Below, piece after piece: positions 43,820-52,417 of a stretch of DNA of 64,000 bases. The stretch lies in assembly GCF_026712185.1 (NCBI RefSeq), contig NZ_JAPPUX010000003.1, forward strand, positions 310,001 through 374,000. The letters are read 5' to 3'. Position 1 is the stretch's first letter; every line of letters starts with the position of its first letter. The DNA comes from Nocardioides pini. GTDB taxonomy: Bacteria; Actinomycetota; Actinomycetes; Propionibacteriales; Nocardioidaceae. The notes under the pieces were generated by a model. The model made no database searches. It was not told the origin of the DNA and saw nothing but the letters and a program-made list of their open reading frames with translations. The position numbers and the translations under genes are program-made.

Positions 43820-45031
43820 GTGTCCGCCGCGTCGTCGTACCCCGCGTGGAACACGCTCCACGTCGGCGACAACCTCGACGTGCTGCCCCGGATCCCCGCC
43901 GGGTCCGTCGACGTCGTCTACACCGACCCGCCCTACAACACCGGCAACGACTTCGCCTACGCCGACCGGTTCCGCGACGGCTCGCACGCCGACCCGTACG
44001 CCGGCCGGCACGCCGCGTGGACGGCGATGATGCGGCCACGGCTCCAGGCGGTGCGTGCGGCGCTGGCACCGCACGGGGCGGTCTTCGTGAGCATCGACGA
44101 CAACGAGGCCGCCCACCTGCGGCTGCTGATGGACGAGGTCTTCGGGGAGGCGAACTTCCTCGCGCAGGTCGTGGTCAACCTCAACCCCAAGGGCCGCCAG
44201 CTCGGCCGCGGGTTCGCGACCAGCCACGAGTACGTCCTGGCGTACGCCCGCCACCTGCCGTCGTGCCTGGTGGACGGGTCGACGACCGAGGCCGTCGACG
44301 AGGCCGACTTCCCGCTGGTCACGCCCGACGGGCGGCGGTTCCGCTACCTGCCGCTGCGCAACACCAACAAGAAGTTCAACCCCGTGAGCGCGCCGACGCT
44401 CCACTACCCGCTGCACGGCGACCCGGAGACGGGCCGGGTCTCGGTGACCGCGTTCGACGGCAGCACGGCGCTCACGCCCGTCTTCGGCGACGGTCGCCCG
44501 GCCGTGTGGCGGTGGTCCCGCCCGCGCGTCGAGGAGCGGCCCGACGACCTCGAGTGCCGGGTGATCCGCGGCCGCAGCGGGGAGCGGGCCGACATCTTCC
44601 AGCGCGACTGGCTGCACCGCGAGGGCGGTCGCCGCAGGAAGCTGCGCACCATCTGGCTCGCCGAGGAGATCGGCTCGACCGACACCGCGGTCGCCGAGCT
44701 CAAGGCGCTGGTGGGCCACGTCTTCGAGTCCCCCAAGCCCACGGGTCTCGTGCGTCGGATCCTGTCCATGCTGCCGCCCGACGCAGTGGTGCTCGACCCC
44801 TTCGCCGGGAGCGGCACCACCGGTCACGCGGTCGCCCTCGCCAACGTCGCCGACGGCGGCACCCGCCGCTGCCTCAGCATCAACTCCGCCGAGCCCACCC
44901 GCGAGGGCTCCAACGCCCGGCTCGCCGGTCTCGCCACCGTCGCCGACATCACCCGCGCCCGCCTCGCCGCCGTCGCCGACCGGGTGGGCGGGGGCCTCGA
45001 GGTGGTGCTGGAGTCACCGGATATCCGGTGA
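43820..45031 (+). CDS. DNA methyltransferase, N6-adenine/N4-cytosine beta class, orphan
   Basis: 403 residues, GTG start with TAGGCT seven bases upstream. Motif IV TDPPYNTGNDF at residue about 35 comes before motif I DPFAGSGTTGHAV near 326, the beta-class order of type III Mod enzymes. Between them lie IFQRDWLHR and the family's WLAEEIGSTDTAVAELKAL, GHVFESPKPTGLVRRIL blocks. No restriction endonuclease gene is adjacent, so it acts alone or with a distant partner. Its stop codon is inside the first palindrome of the element at 45014. Confidence 0.88.
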   Translation: MSAASSYPAWNTLHVGDNLDVLPRIPAGSVDVVYTDPPYNTGNDFAYADRFRDGSHADPYAGRHAAWTAMMRPRLQAVRAALAPHGAVFVSIDDNEAAHLRLLMDEVFGEANFLAQVVVNLNPKGRQLGRGFATSHEYVLAYARHLPSCLVDGSTTEAVDEADFPLVTPDGRRFRYLPLRNTNKKFNPVSAPTLHYPLHGDPETGRVSVTAFDGSTALTPVFGDGRPAVWRWSRPRVEERPDDLECRVIRGRSGERADIFQRDWLHREGGRRRKLRTIWLAEEIGSTDTAVAELKALVGHVFESPKPTGLVRRILSMLPPDAVVLDPFAGSGTTGHAVALANVADGGTRRCLSINSAEPTREGSNARLAGLATVADITRARLAAVADRVGGGLEVVLESPDIR

Positions 45032-45099
45032 GTTTCGTGCTTCTAGGTAGAGATCTCTACCTAGAAGCAGGGCGGTCACCGGATATCCGGTGACCGCCC
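45014..45099. repeat. Composite of three perfect palindromes, symmetric 18-6-32-6-18
   Basis: TCACCGGATATCCGGTGA at 45014-45031 and 45076-45093 are identical 18-bp palindromes (EcoRV-like core). Between them, 45038-45069 is a 32-bp perfect palindrome centred on AGATCT. Both spacers are six bases, so all share one axis at 45053.5. The right copy extends to a 30-bp palindrome, 45070-45099. It fills the gap between convergent genes. It may be a bidirectional terminator, but the precision exceeds that need. Confidence 0.85.
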
Positions 45100-45102
45100 C
45101 AC

Positions 45103-46509
45103 TCAGGCGGCGCCGGCGGCGCGCTCGAGGGCGGTGAGCTCCTCGTCGAGGTACTGGAGCAGGACCTGGAGGTGGGGGACGGTACGGCGGCAGCCGGTGA
45201 GGCCGAAGCACATCTTGCCGTCGTACGACGTGCAGGTGATGTTGAGCGCCATCCCGTTGATCGGGATGGAGAGCGGGTAGGTGCCGGTCAGCTTCGCGCC
45301 GTTCCAGTAGTGGGTGGTGCGGGGTCCGGGGACGTTGCTGACGACGAGGTTGTACGGCGGGCGCACGATGCCCTGCATCCGGAAGAGCGGGCCGAGGATG
45401 GCGGGCGCCTGGCCGAGGGCGCTCATTGCCAGGATCTGGGTCGGCGTCATCGCCGACAGGCTGTCCTTGCCGTCCTTCATCGATCGGTGGATCGCCGCGA
45501 GGCGGTCGGCCGGGTCGGGCAGGTGGGTGCCGAGCTGCACCATGACCGAGCCCACCGCGTTGCCGCCGTCGGCCGAGGCGAGCTGCGACTCCTTGGCGTT
45601 CAGCCCGACCGGCACCATCGAGATGAGGGTGGTGTCGGGCAGCGCGTCGAAATCGAGCAGGTAGGTCCGCATCGCACCGCTGACCATCGCCAGCACGACG
45701 TCGTTGATGGTGGTGCCGCTCGCGCGACCGACCGCGCGCAGCCGCTCGACCGGCCAGTCCTGGGCGGCGAAGCGCCGCGAGCCCGTGATGTTCTGGTTGA
45801 GCATGGTGCGCGGGGCGTAGAGCGACAGCGCGGACGTCTCGTTGCGCACGCTCCGGTTGAGGGTGCGGACCAGCGCGCCCGGCATGCCGGCGGCCTCCGA
45901 CGCCATCGCCAGCGCCGTACGCAGCGCGGCGGCCGTGACGTCGGACCGCGACGTGGCGGCGGACGTCACGCGCTCCTCGCGCGGCTCGCGCGGTCGCAGC
46001 GCCCAGGGGGCGGGCATGTCGCGCTTGTCGGGGTCGGTCGACAGCACGCTCGCGAGCAGCCGCATCGCCGAGACGCCGTCGACGAGGGCGTGGTGGGTCT
46101 TGGTGTACATCGCCACGCGCCCGTCGCGCAGGCCCTCGATGACCGTGGCCTCCCACAGCGGCCGCTCCCACGCGAGCCGGGTGCTGTGCAGCCGCGAGCA
46201 GAGCTCGAGCAGCTCGCGGATCCGGCCGGGCTTGGGCAGCGCGCTGTGCCGGACGTGGTGCTCGATGTCGAACTGCTCGTCGGGCACCCACACCAGCTGG
46301 CCCGCCGTACGCGCGGAGCGGTGCGGGTGCTTGAGGAAGAGCGGCGCGACCTGCTCGACGTCGCGCATCTGCTCGTACATCTCGCGGACGTATCCGCGAC
46401 CGGCGCCGGCGGGCTTCTCGAAGAGCTGGAGCCCGCCGACGTGCATCGGCATGTTGCGGTTCTCGGCGAGGAGGAAGCCGGTCGCGGTCGGGTCGATCGG
46501 GTCCACCAC
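45103..46509 (-). CDS. Wax ester synthase/diacylglycerol acyltransferase (WS/DGAT)
   Basis: 468 residues. The active-site motif HHALVDG lies near residue 132. Other family blocks are ATGFLLAENRNMPMHVGGLQLF in outline at the start, PLWEATVIEGLRDGR, TTINDVVLAMVSGAMR, and the C-terminal NLVVSNVPGPR and PINGMALNIT. It joins acyl-CoA to diacylglycerol or a long alcohol to make storage lipid. GTG 46509 is chosen since GGAGGAG lies about seven bases upstream. Neutral lipid storage is common in this group of bacteria. Confidence 0.93.
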   Translation of the reverse strand: MVDPIDPTATGFLLAENRNMPMHVGGLQLFEKPAGAGRGYVREMYEQMRDVEQVAPLFLKHPHRSARTAGQLVWVPDEQFDIEHHVRHSALPKPGRIRELLELCSRLHSTRLAWERPLWEATVIEGLRDGRVAMYTKTHHALVDGVSAMRLLASVLSTDPDKRDMPAPWALRPREPREERVTSAATSRSDVTAAALRTALAMASEAAGMPGALVRTLNRSVRNETSALSLYAPRTMLNQNITGSRRFAAQDWPVERLRAVGRASGTTINDVVLAMVSGAMRTYLLDFDALPDTTLISMVPVGLNAKESQLASADGGNAVGSVMVQLGTHLPDPADRLAAIHRSMKDGKDSLSAMTPTQILAMSALGQAPAILGPLFRMQGIVRPPYNLVVSNVPGPRTTHYWNGAKLTGTYPLSIPINGMALNITCTSYDGKMCFGLTGCRRTVPHLQVLLQYLDEELTALERAAGAA

Positions 46510-46612
46510 TGGCTGCTCCTCCGGTTGGGCCTCGACGCCGAGCGAGGCGGGGAGGTCCGGGCATCCTCTCGCCCCCGGCGACCCGCCACAAGGGCGCGGA
46601 CGGCGAGCGGCC

Positions 46613-47746
46613 TCAGGACTCCAGCGAGTGGGCGAGCTCGGCGACGAGCGCGTCGACGACCGCGACCAGGTCGCCACCGGACTCGTGGGCGACGGCGCGC
46701 TGGCGCTGGTACGACGCCCCGCGGACGGGGATGTCGGCGACGCTGCGCAGCTCGGCCTCGCAGTCGAGCCGCTTGGCCACCGGGGTGAGCCGCTCGAGCA
46801 GGTCGTCGAGGTCCTCGGTGACGAGCCGTTCGCGGTTGCGGTCGTCGAGGATCACGATCGCGTCGAGGCCGTAGCGCGCGGCACGCCACTTGTTCTCCTG
46901 CACCTGCCACGGCGGCAGGGTGGGCAGGTCCTCACCGGCGGCGAGCCGCGTGTCGAGGTCGACGACGAGGCAGTGGACCAGCGCGGTGAGGGCCCCGAGC
47001 TCGCCCAGGTCGGACATGCCGTCGCACACGCGGTGCTCGAGCGTGCCGAGGTGCGGCGCGGGGCGCAGGTCCCAGCGGACGTCGGCCATCGAGTCGATGA
47101 TCCCGGTGGTGGTCTGGTCGGCGATGCACTTCTCGAACTCCGACCACGTGTCGAAGGCGAAGGGCAGCCCCGCGGTCGGCAGCTGCTGGAACATCAGGGC
47201 CCGGTTGGACGCGTAGCCGGTGTCCTGGCCCGCCCAGATCGGCGAGCTCGCGGAGAGCGCGAGGAGGTGGGGGTACGTCGTCAGCATCGACGCCAGGACC
47301 GGCATCACCCGGTCACGCTCGGGCATCCCCACGTGGACGTGGACGCCCCAGATCAGCATCTGGCGGCCCCACCACTGCGTGCGGTTGATCAGCTCGGCGT
47401 AGCGGTGGCCCTCGGTGAGCTGCTGGTGCGACCAGTCGGCGAAGGGGTGCGACCCGGCGCCGAGGAGGTCGACCCCGAGCTCGGCCGCGGCGGGCGTGAC
47501 GACGGCGAGGGTCTCGCGCAGGTCGGTGACGGCCTCCCCGACGGTGTCGCAGATGCCGGTGACGATCTCGACGGTGTTGCGCAGCAGCTCCTTGTGCAGC
47601 CGCTCGGGCCGGTCGAGCCGGCCGCCGGCGAGCTCGTGCACCTCCGAGGCGATGCTGACGAGGTCCCGGCTGGCCCGGTCGACGAGCGCGAGCTCCCACT
47701 CGACACCGAGCGTCGGCTGCGGCGACGCGTGGAAGTCGATGCGCAT
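46613..47746 (-). CDS. Carboxylate-amine ligase, glutamate-cysteine ligase type 2 (YbdK) family
   Basis: 377 residues. The family start TLGVEWELALVDRASRDLV and the segment HKELLRNTVEIVTGICDT hold the ATP/Mg Glu residues; GAGSHPFADW, INRTQWWGRQMLIWGVHVHVGMP and ENKWRAARYGLDA are also typical. Members ligate glutamate to an amine such as cysteine; this clade's true substrate is uncertain. TAGACT six bases before the ATG suggests a leaderless message. Single gene, divergent from the ThrE gene. Confidence 0.9.
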   Translation of the reverse strand: MRIDFHASPQPTLGVEWELALVDRASRDLVSIASEVHELAGGRLDRPERLHKELLRNTVEIVTGICDTVGEAVTDLRETLAVVTPAAAELGVDLLGAGSHPFADWSHQQLTEGHRYAELINRTQWWGRQMLIWGVHVHVGMPERDRVMPVLASMLTTYPHLLALSASSPIWAGQDTGYASNRALMFQQLPTAGLPFAFDTWSEFEKCIADQTTTGIIDSMADVRWDLRPAPHLGTLEHRVCDGMSDLGELGALTALVHCLVVDLDTRLAAGEDLPTLPPWQVQENKWRAARYGLDAIVILDDRNRERLVTEDLDDLLERLTPVAKRLDCEAELRSVADIPVRGASYQRQRAVAHESGGDLVAVVDALVAELAHSLES

Positions 47747-47826
47747 GGCTCGAGTCTAGGGACGCCCCCGGCAGGCAGGGCTCACCCCTGTGCCGGGTGG
47801 GATCCGACCTTTGCCACCATGGCCGG

Positions 47827-49248
47827 GTGGACCAGCAGGACGGGCGACCGCGCACCCAGGACGAGGACGATCCGCAAGCCGAGCTCGAGGCCCGGCTCGA
47901 GGCCGAGCGGGCCCGCGAGGTCCACCTGACGATGGACCTCTGCCTGCGCATCGGGGAGATGCTCCTGTCGTCGGGTGCGGGCGCCGCGGACGTGACCGCG
48001 ACGATGCGCTCGGTGGCCGACCACCTGGGCCTGCGCGCCGCCGAGATCGACGTGACCTTCACGGCCCTGTCGATGAGCTACCAGCGCACGTCGGACGACG
48101 TACCGACCCTGATGCTGCGCCACGTGCAGCAGCGCGACATCGACTACGAGGACCTCACCGCGGTCGACCACCTCGTGCGCGACGTCCTCACCGATCGCGC
48201 CGACCTCTATCTCGCGCGCTCGCGGATGGCCACCATCGTCTCCCTCGGCCACGCCTTCCCGCGCTGGGCCGTGACGATCGCGTGGATGGTGATGGCGGCC
48301 GCCGTCGGCGTCTTCCTCGGCGGCGGGCTGGTGGTCTCGCTCGTCGCGGCCGTGGCCGCCGCGCTCATCGACCGGGTGCAGCTCGTGCTCGCGCGCCGAC
48401 GGCTGCCCTACTTCTACCTCCAGGTCGCCGGCGGCGCGATCGCCACCCTCCTCGCCGGCGCGGTGGCCGCGACGCCGATCGAGGTCGACCCGTCCCTGGT
48501 CGTGACCGCCAACATCATCCTGCTGCTCGCCGGGATCGGCCTGATGGGCGCCGTGCAGGACGCCCTCACCGGCTTCTACCTGACCTCGAGCGCCCGTCTC
48601 ATCGAGGCGATGATGGCGACGGCCGGCATCATCGCCGGCGTCGCGCTCGGCATCGCGCTGGCCGAGGGGGTCGGGCTCGAGCTGGGTCAGCTGGTGCCGG
48701 GTGCGTTCGGGGTCTCGGAGCTCCCGGCGGTGCTCGGCGGTGCGGCGGTGTCGGCGGCCGCCTTCAGCGTCGCGTCGTACGCCCCGCGGCGTGCCGTCGT
48801 GCCGATCGCCGTCACGACCGCGGCCGCGGCGCTGATCTCGCAGGCCGTGACCGTGCTGGGCTTCGGCCGGGTGATGTCGGCGGGCGCGGCGGCCTTCTTC
48901 ATCGGCCTCGTGGCCTACGCCGTCGCCGGTCGGGTGCGGGTGCCACCGCTGGTCGTGGCGGTGCCGGCGATCGTGCCGTTCCTGCCCGGCCTGTCGATCT
49001 ACCGCGGCCTGACGTTCCTCGCCGAGGGCGGCTTCTTCGTCTCGCAGGGGATCCTTGCGCTGATGACGGCGATCTCCGTCGCCATCGCGCTGGCCTCGGG
49101 CGTGATCCTGGGCGAGTACGTCGCCCAGCCGCTCAAGCGCGAGGCCCGCAAGCTCGAGAGCCGGCTCGCCGGACCCCGCCTGGTCGGGCCGTTCCGGGCC
49201 ATGACCCGTGCGGAGCGTCGGGCCCTCAGGCGGTCGTCAGGCGACTGA
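47827..49248 (+). CDS. thrE: Threonine/serine exporter (ThrE family)
   Basis: 473 residues. An N-terminal soluble domain (about 40-160: LCLRIGEMLLSSGAGAADVTATM in outline, then TALSMSYQRTSDDVPTL) is followed by about ten transmembrane segments, the two halves of ThrE fused in one chain. VPAIVPFLPGLSIYRGL is the conserved motif of the second half. It exports Thr/Ser by proton exchange. GTG 47827 gives the family N-terminus. Its 3' end overlaps the DUF402 gene by 23 bp. Confidence 0.88.
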   Translation: MDQQDGRPRTQDEDDPQAELEARLEAERAREVHLTMDLCLRIGEMLLSSGAGAADVTATMRSVADHLGLRAAEIDVTFTALSMSYQRTSDDVPTLMLRHVQQRDIDYEDLTAVDHLVRDVLTDRADLYLARSRMATIVSLGHAFPRWAVTIAWMVMAAAVGVFLGGGLVVSLVAAVAAALIDRVQLVLARRRLPYFYLQVAGGAIATLLAGAVAATPIEVDPSLVVTANIILLLAGIGLMGAVQDALTGFYLTSSARLIEAMMATAGIIAGVALGIALAEGVGLELGQLVPGAFGVSELPAVLGGAAVSAAAFSVASYAPRRAVVPIAVTTAAAALISQAVTVLGFGRVMSAGAAAFFIGLVAYAVAGRVRVPPLVVAVPAIVPFLPGLSIYRGLTFLAEGGFFVSQGILALMTAISVAIALASGVILGEYVAQPLKREARKLESRLAGPRLVGPFRAMTRAERRALRRSSGD

Positions 49249-49795
49249 GCTCCGCCAGCCAGCGCTGGTGCGACCCGTCGTACGGCGCCAGGCCGGCGCG
49301 CACCGCCGCGACCAGCTCGTCGCAGCTGGCCTGCGCCGCGGCCACGACGTCGGTGGGGTAGCCGTAGGCGACCTGGTGCTCGGCGAACTCGTCCTCGTCG
49401 TCCACGAACACCTCGCCCGGGCCGGCCGGGGGGACGTCCCAGGGTGCGGACGCGACCGGCGGGAGCGGGTCGGGCAGGCGGATCACGTCCAGGTCGAGGT
49501 CGACCGCGCGGAGGACCTCGCCCTCCCAGACGGCGGGCGTCGTGACGTCGACGTACAGGTCGCACCAGATCCCGGGCGCCTGGAACGTCGGCAGGTGCCA
49601 CCGGTCGGGCTGGACCAGCGTCACGCAGTCGACGGCGGAGTGGAACTCGTGGCCGGGGCGGTGGTTGTGGGTGCCGGCCGGGAACCCCAGCCAGTCGCCG
49701 TGCTCGTCGGAGCCGAGGAAGACCCCCTCGAAGCGCCAGTGCGGACGGTCCCCCCACTTCGACATCTCGCAGCTGATCGGGGTCCCGGGATCCAT
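49226..49795 (-). CDS. DUF402 protein
   Basis: 189 residues. The DUF402 core is IWCDLYVDVTTPAVWEG, then LDLDVIRLPDP and FVDDEDEFAEHQVAYGYP. Aspartates in these blocks bind divalent metal in relatives such as FomD and nucleoside tri/diphosphatases, so a phosphohydrolase is likely. ATG 49795 is chosen because the sequence upstream is the 31-bp repeat array, which is open in frame but not protein-like. Its promoter must lie within or beyond that array. Confidence 0.8.
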   Translation of the reverse strand: MDPGTPISCEMSKWGDRPHWRFEGVFLGSDEHGDWLGFPAGTHNHRPGHEFHSAVDCVTLVQPDRWHLPTFQAPGIWCDLYVDVTTPAVWEGEVLRAVDLDLDVIRLPDPLPPVASAPWDVPPAGPGEVFVDDEDEFAEHQVAYGYPTDVVAAAQASCDELVAAVRAGLAPYDGSHQRWLAELSRLTTA

Positions 49796-49815
49796 GGACC
49801 TCAACCTAGGTGATC

Positions 49816-50141
49816 GGGCACTTCCTCGCGCCAGGAGGCGTCGACCGGGCACTTCCTCGCCCCAGGAGGCGTCGACCGGGCACTTCCTCGCGGAGGAGCA
49901 CGACGCCAGCGCGAGGAAGTGCCCGCTCGGCCGTGTGCAGCGCGAGGAAGTGCCCACTCGGCAGTCTGCAGCGCGAGGAAGTGCCCGCTCGGCAGTGTGC
50001 AGCGCGAGGAAGTGCCCGCTCGGCGGTGTGCAGCGCGAGGAAGTGCCCACTCGGCAGCCTGCAGCGCGAGGAAGTGCCCACTCGGCAGTCTGCAGCGCGA
50101 GGAAGTGCCCGCTCGGCGGTGTGCAGCGCGAGGAAGTGCCC
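49816..50141. repeat. 31-bp-period tandem array with an orientation switch
   Basis: A 14-mer, GCGAGGAAGTGCCC, occurs eleven times with no mismatch. Three copies are inverted (49816, 49847, 49878) and eight are direct (49911, 49942, 49973, 50004, 50035, 50066, 50097, 50128). Spacing is 31 bp throughout except 33 at the switch. The 17 bases between copies differ by orientation: near CCAGGAGGCGTCGACC in the inverted set, near GCTCGGCAGTGTGCAGC in the direct set. No stop codons occur in several frames. It fills the whole 348-bp gap and abuts the SDR stop codon. Confidence 0.92.
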
Positions 50142-50143
50142 GC

Positions 50144-50971
50144 TCAGTGGGTGCGGGGCGCGAGGCGGGCGACGACGTCCTGGTAGCGGGCACCCAGGAG
50201 GCGGGCGACCTGGTGGATGACGTGCGCGTCGAGGCCCACGAGGACGCGGGGCTTCCCGGCCAGCACGCCGTCGAGGATGATCTCGGCCGCGCGGTCGGGC
50301 GACATCCGGGCGAGCCGGTTGTCGAAGAGCGCGTCGATGCGGGCGGCGTCGAGCCCGGCGGCCTTCCGGCCGCGGCGGCTGATGCCGGTGCGGACGCCGC
50401 CGGGGTGGACGCAGGTGACCGTCACGGGGTGCCGGTGGACGAGCATCTCCTCGCGGATCGCCTCGGTCAGCCCGCGGACGGCGTACTTCGTGGCGTTGTA
50501 CGCCGACTGGCCGGGCACGGACACGAGCCCGAAGAGCGAGGAGATGTTGACCAGGGCGCCGTCGCCGCTCGCGACGAGGTGGGGCAGGAACTCCTTCGAG
50601 CCGTGGACCACGCCCCAGAAGTTGATGCCGACGATCCAGTCGAGGTCGTCGTAGGCGAGGTCGGTGAAGTCGCCGGTGGCGCTGACGCCGGCGTTGTTGA
50701 CGACGAGGTTGACGCGTCCGAGCTCCTCGACCACGTCGGCGGCCCACGTCGCGACGGCCGCCCGGTCAGAGACGTCGACGACGTCCTGGCGGACCTTCGT
50801 CGCGCCGGCCTGCTCCGCGAGCGCGACCGTCTCGGCGAGGCCGTCGCGGTCCCAGTCGGACAGGGCGAGGAGGGCGCCGGCCCGCGCGCAGCGGAGCGCG
50901 AGGGCGCGACCGATGCCCGATCCGGCGCCGGTGATGACGACGACCCGGTCGGTGAGGGTGCTGAGGCTCAT
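50144..50971 (-). CDS. Short-chain dehydrogenase/reductase
   Basis: 275 residues. TGAGSGIGRALAL near residue 13 binds NAD(P), NNAGVSATG near 90, the Ser lies in NISSLFG and the Tyr-Lys pair in YNATKYA near 153. A C-terminal helix-rich tail follows. The outline is that of SDRs found with lipid or acyl metabolism, substrate unknown. ATG 50971 is chosen; GTG 50980 is possible. Its stop codon touches the last repeat of the 31-bp array. Confidence 0.88.
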   Translation of the reverse strand: MSLSTLTDRVVVITGAGSGIGRALALRCARAGALLALSDWDRDGLAETVALAEQAGATKVRQDVVDVSDRAAVATWAADVVEELGRVNLVVNNAGVSATGDFTDLAYDDLDWIVGINFWGVVHGSKEFLPHLVASGDGALVNISSLFGLVSVPGQSAYNATKYAVRGLTEAIREEMLVHRHPVTVTCVHPGGVRTGISRRGRKAAGLDAARIDALFDNRLARMSPDRAAEIILDGVLAGKPRVLVGLDAHVIHQVARLLGARYQDVVARLAPRTH

Positions 50972-50981
50972 GACGCCCACT

Positions 50982-50996
50982 GTAACTCGCGTTTAC
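50982..50996. promoter_or_regulatory. GTAA-N7-TTAC inverted repeat upstream of the SDR gene
   Basis: Antisense reading gives GTAAACGCGAGTTAC, with GTAA/TTAC ends around a GCG centre, ten bases before the SDR ATG and overlapping the kinase stop codon. This resembles TetR-type operators of lipid genes; no TetR gene is adjacent. Confidence 0.35.
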
Positions 50997-52417
50997 GTCG
51001 CCTGGGAGGGCAGGACGACGGCGATCGTGGTGTCGCCCGGCCGGCTCTCGAGCGTGACGGCGCCGCCGTGGGCGCCCACGATCGCCTCCACGAGGGACAG
51101 CCCGAGACCCGCGCCGCCCCGGGTGCGGGCGGCGTCGCCGCGGGTGAAGCGCTCGAACGCCCGGGGGGCGAGGTCGGGCGGGAAGCCCGGACCGTCGTCG
51201 TGCACGGTGAACCCGGCGCCGGCCGGACCGGTCGTGCCGGTCACCGTCACGGTGCTGCCGCGCGGCGTGTGCTTGCGGGCGTTGGTGAGCAGGTTGCTCA
51301 CGACCTGGTGCAGGCGGGCCTCGTCGCCGGTGACGGTGATGGGCTCGTCGGGCAGCGAGAGGCGCCAGGACCGGTCGGGGTCGACGACGCGGGCGTCGTC
51401 CACCGCCTCGAGCAGCAGCCGGGAGAGGTCAACGGGGCGTCGCTCCAGCGGGCGTCCCGAGTCGAGGCGGGCCAGGAGCAGCAGGTCCTCGACGAGGGCG
51501 GTCATGCGCGCCGCTTCCGTCTCGACCTTGGCGAGCGCGGTGCCGCTGGTCTCGGGCCGGTGCCGGGCCAGCTCGGTGTAGCCGGCGATCGTCGCGAGGG
51601 GCGTCCGCAGCTCGTGGGAGGCGTCGGCGACGAACTGCCGCACCTGCTGCTCGCTCAGGTGCCGCTGCCCGAGCGAGTGCTCGACGTGGTCGAGCATCGC
51701 GTTGAGCGCCGAGCCGACCTGGCCCACCTCGGTGCGCTCGTCGGTCAGCCGCGCCGGCACGCGGTCGGTCATCTCGATCTCCCCGGACGCCAGCGGCAGC
51801 TCGGCGACGCGGTGCGCCGTGGCCGCGACCTCGCGCAGCGGCGACAGCTGGCGGCGTACGACCCAGGTGCCCACGCCGGCGGCGGCGAGCACGCCGAGGA
51901 GGCCGGTCAGCAGCTCCAGCTGGACGAGCCGCTCGACCGTCTCCTGCACCTCGCCACGGGGGAGGCCGGCGACGATGGTCCCGCCCGGCACGTCGGTGAC
52001 CAGCACCCGGTAGCTGCCGAGGCCGGGCAGGTCGACGGTCTGCGGCTCGCCCGCGGCGTCGAGGTCGTCCACCGCCGCCAGCTGGTCCGCGTCGAGCGCC
52101 GTCGACGCCGACCAGCTCGCGCCCTGCTGCTCCGACAGGACCGTGCCCCAGGGCTCGCCCGAGTCGGGGCGGTAGGCCTGCAGCGAGCCGAACCGTTGCC
52201 CCGGGCCGAAGTCGTCGCCGTCGCGGTCCGGGTGACGGGGACCGGCGGCGAAGCGGGCGGCGTCGCGCACGTCCGCATCGAGGCGCTGGTCGAGGTTGCG
52301 CTGCATGGCCAGGGTCGTCGCCACGGCGATCAGGACCGCGGACACCGCGACCAGCAGCACGACCACCGCCACCAGCCGGGCGGTGAGGGTGAGCGGCCGC
52401 CGCGGTCTGAGCGTCAC
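50993..52417 (-). CDS. Sensor histidine kinase
   Basis: 474 residues. Two membrane helices (about 10-33 and 160-182) flank a sensor domain; a HAMP domain follows. The phospho-acceptor box is FVADASHELRTPLATIAGY near residue 250, N-box NLLTNARKHTP, then DDGPGFP and GGAGLGLSLVEAIV for ATP. GTG 52417 overlaps the regulator stop as GTGA, so regulator and kinase form one operon. Signal unknown. Confidence 0.93.
   Translation of the reverse strand: MTLRPRRPLTLTARLVAVVVLLVAVSAVLIAVATTLAMQRNLDQRLDADVRDAARFAAGPRHPDRDGDDFGPGQRFGSLQAYRPDSGEPWGTVLSEQQGASWSASTALDADQLAAVDDLDAAGEPQTVDLPGLGSYRVLVTDVPGGTIVAGLPRGEVQETVERLVQLELLTGLLGVLAAAGVGTWVVRRQLSPLREVAATAHRVAELPLASGEIEMTDRVPARLTDERTEVGQVGSALNAMLDHVEHSLGQRHLSEQQVRQFVADASHELRTPLATIAGYTELARHRPETSGTALAKVETEAARMTALVEDLLLLARLDSGRPLERRPVDLSRLLLEAVDDARVVDPDRSWRLSLPDEPITVTGDEARLHQVVSNLLTNARKHTPRGSTVTVTGTTGPAGAGFTVHDDGPGFPPDLAPRAFERFTRGDAARTRGGAGLGLSLVEAIVGAHGGAVTLESRPGDTTIAVVLPSQAT

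Noticed and set aside
49796..50050. Extension of the DUF402 protein through the repeat array
   Set aside because: The frame is open only because the 31-bp unit lacks stops; the translation is a 31-residue low-complexity repeat unlike any protein domain.
49816..50141. CRISPR array
   Set aside because: The conserved part is only 14 bp, the intervening 17 bases are nearly identical within each orientation, orientation changes midway and there are no cas genes.
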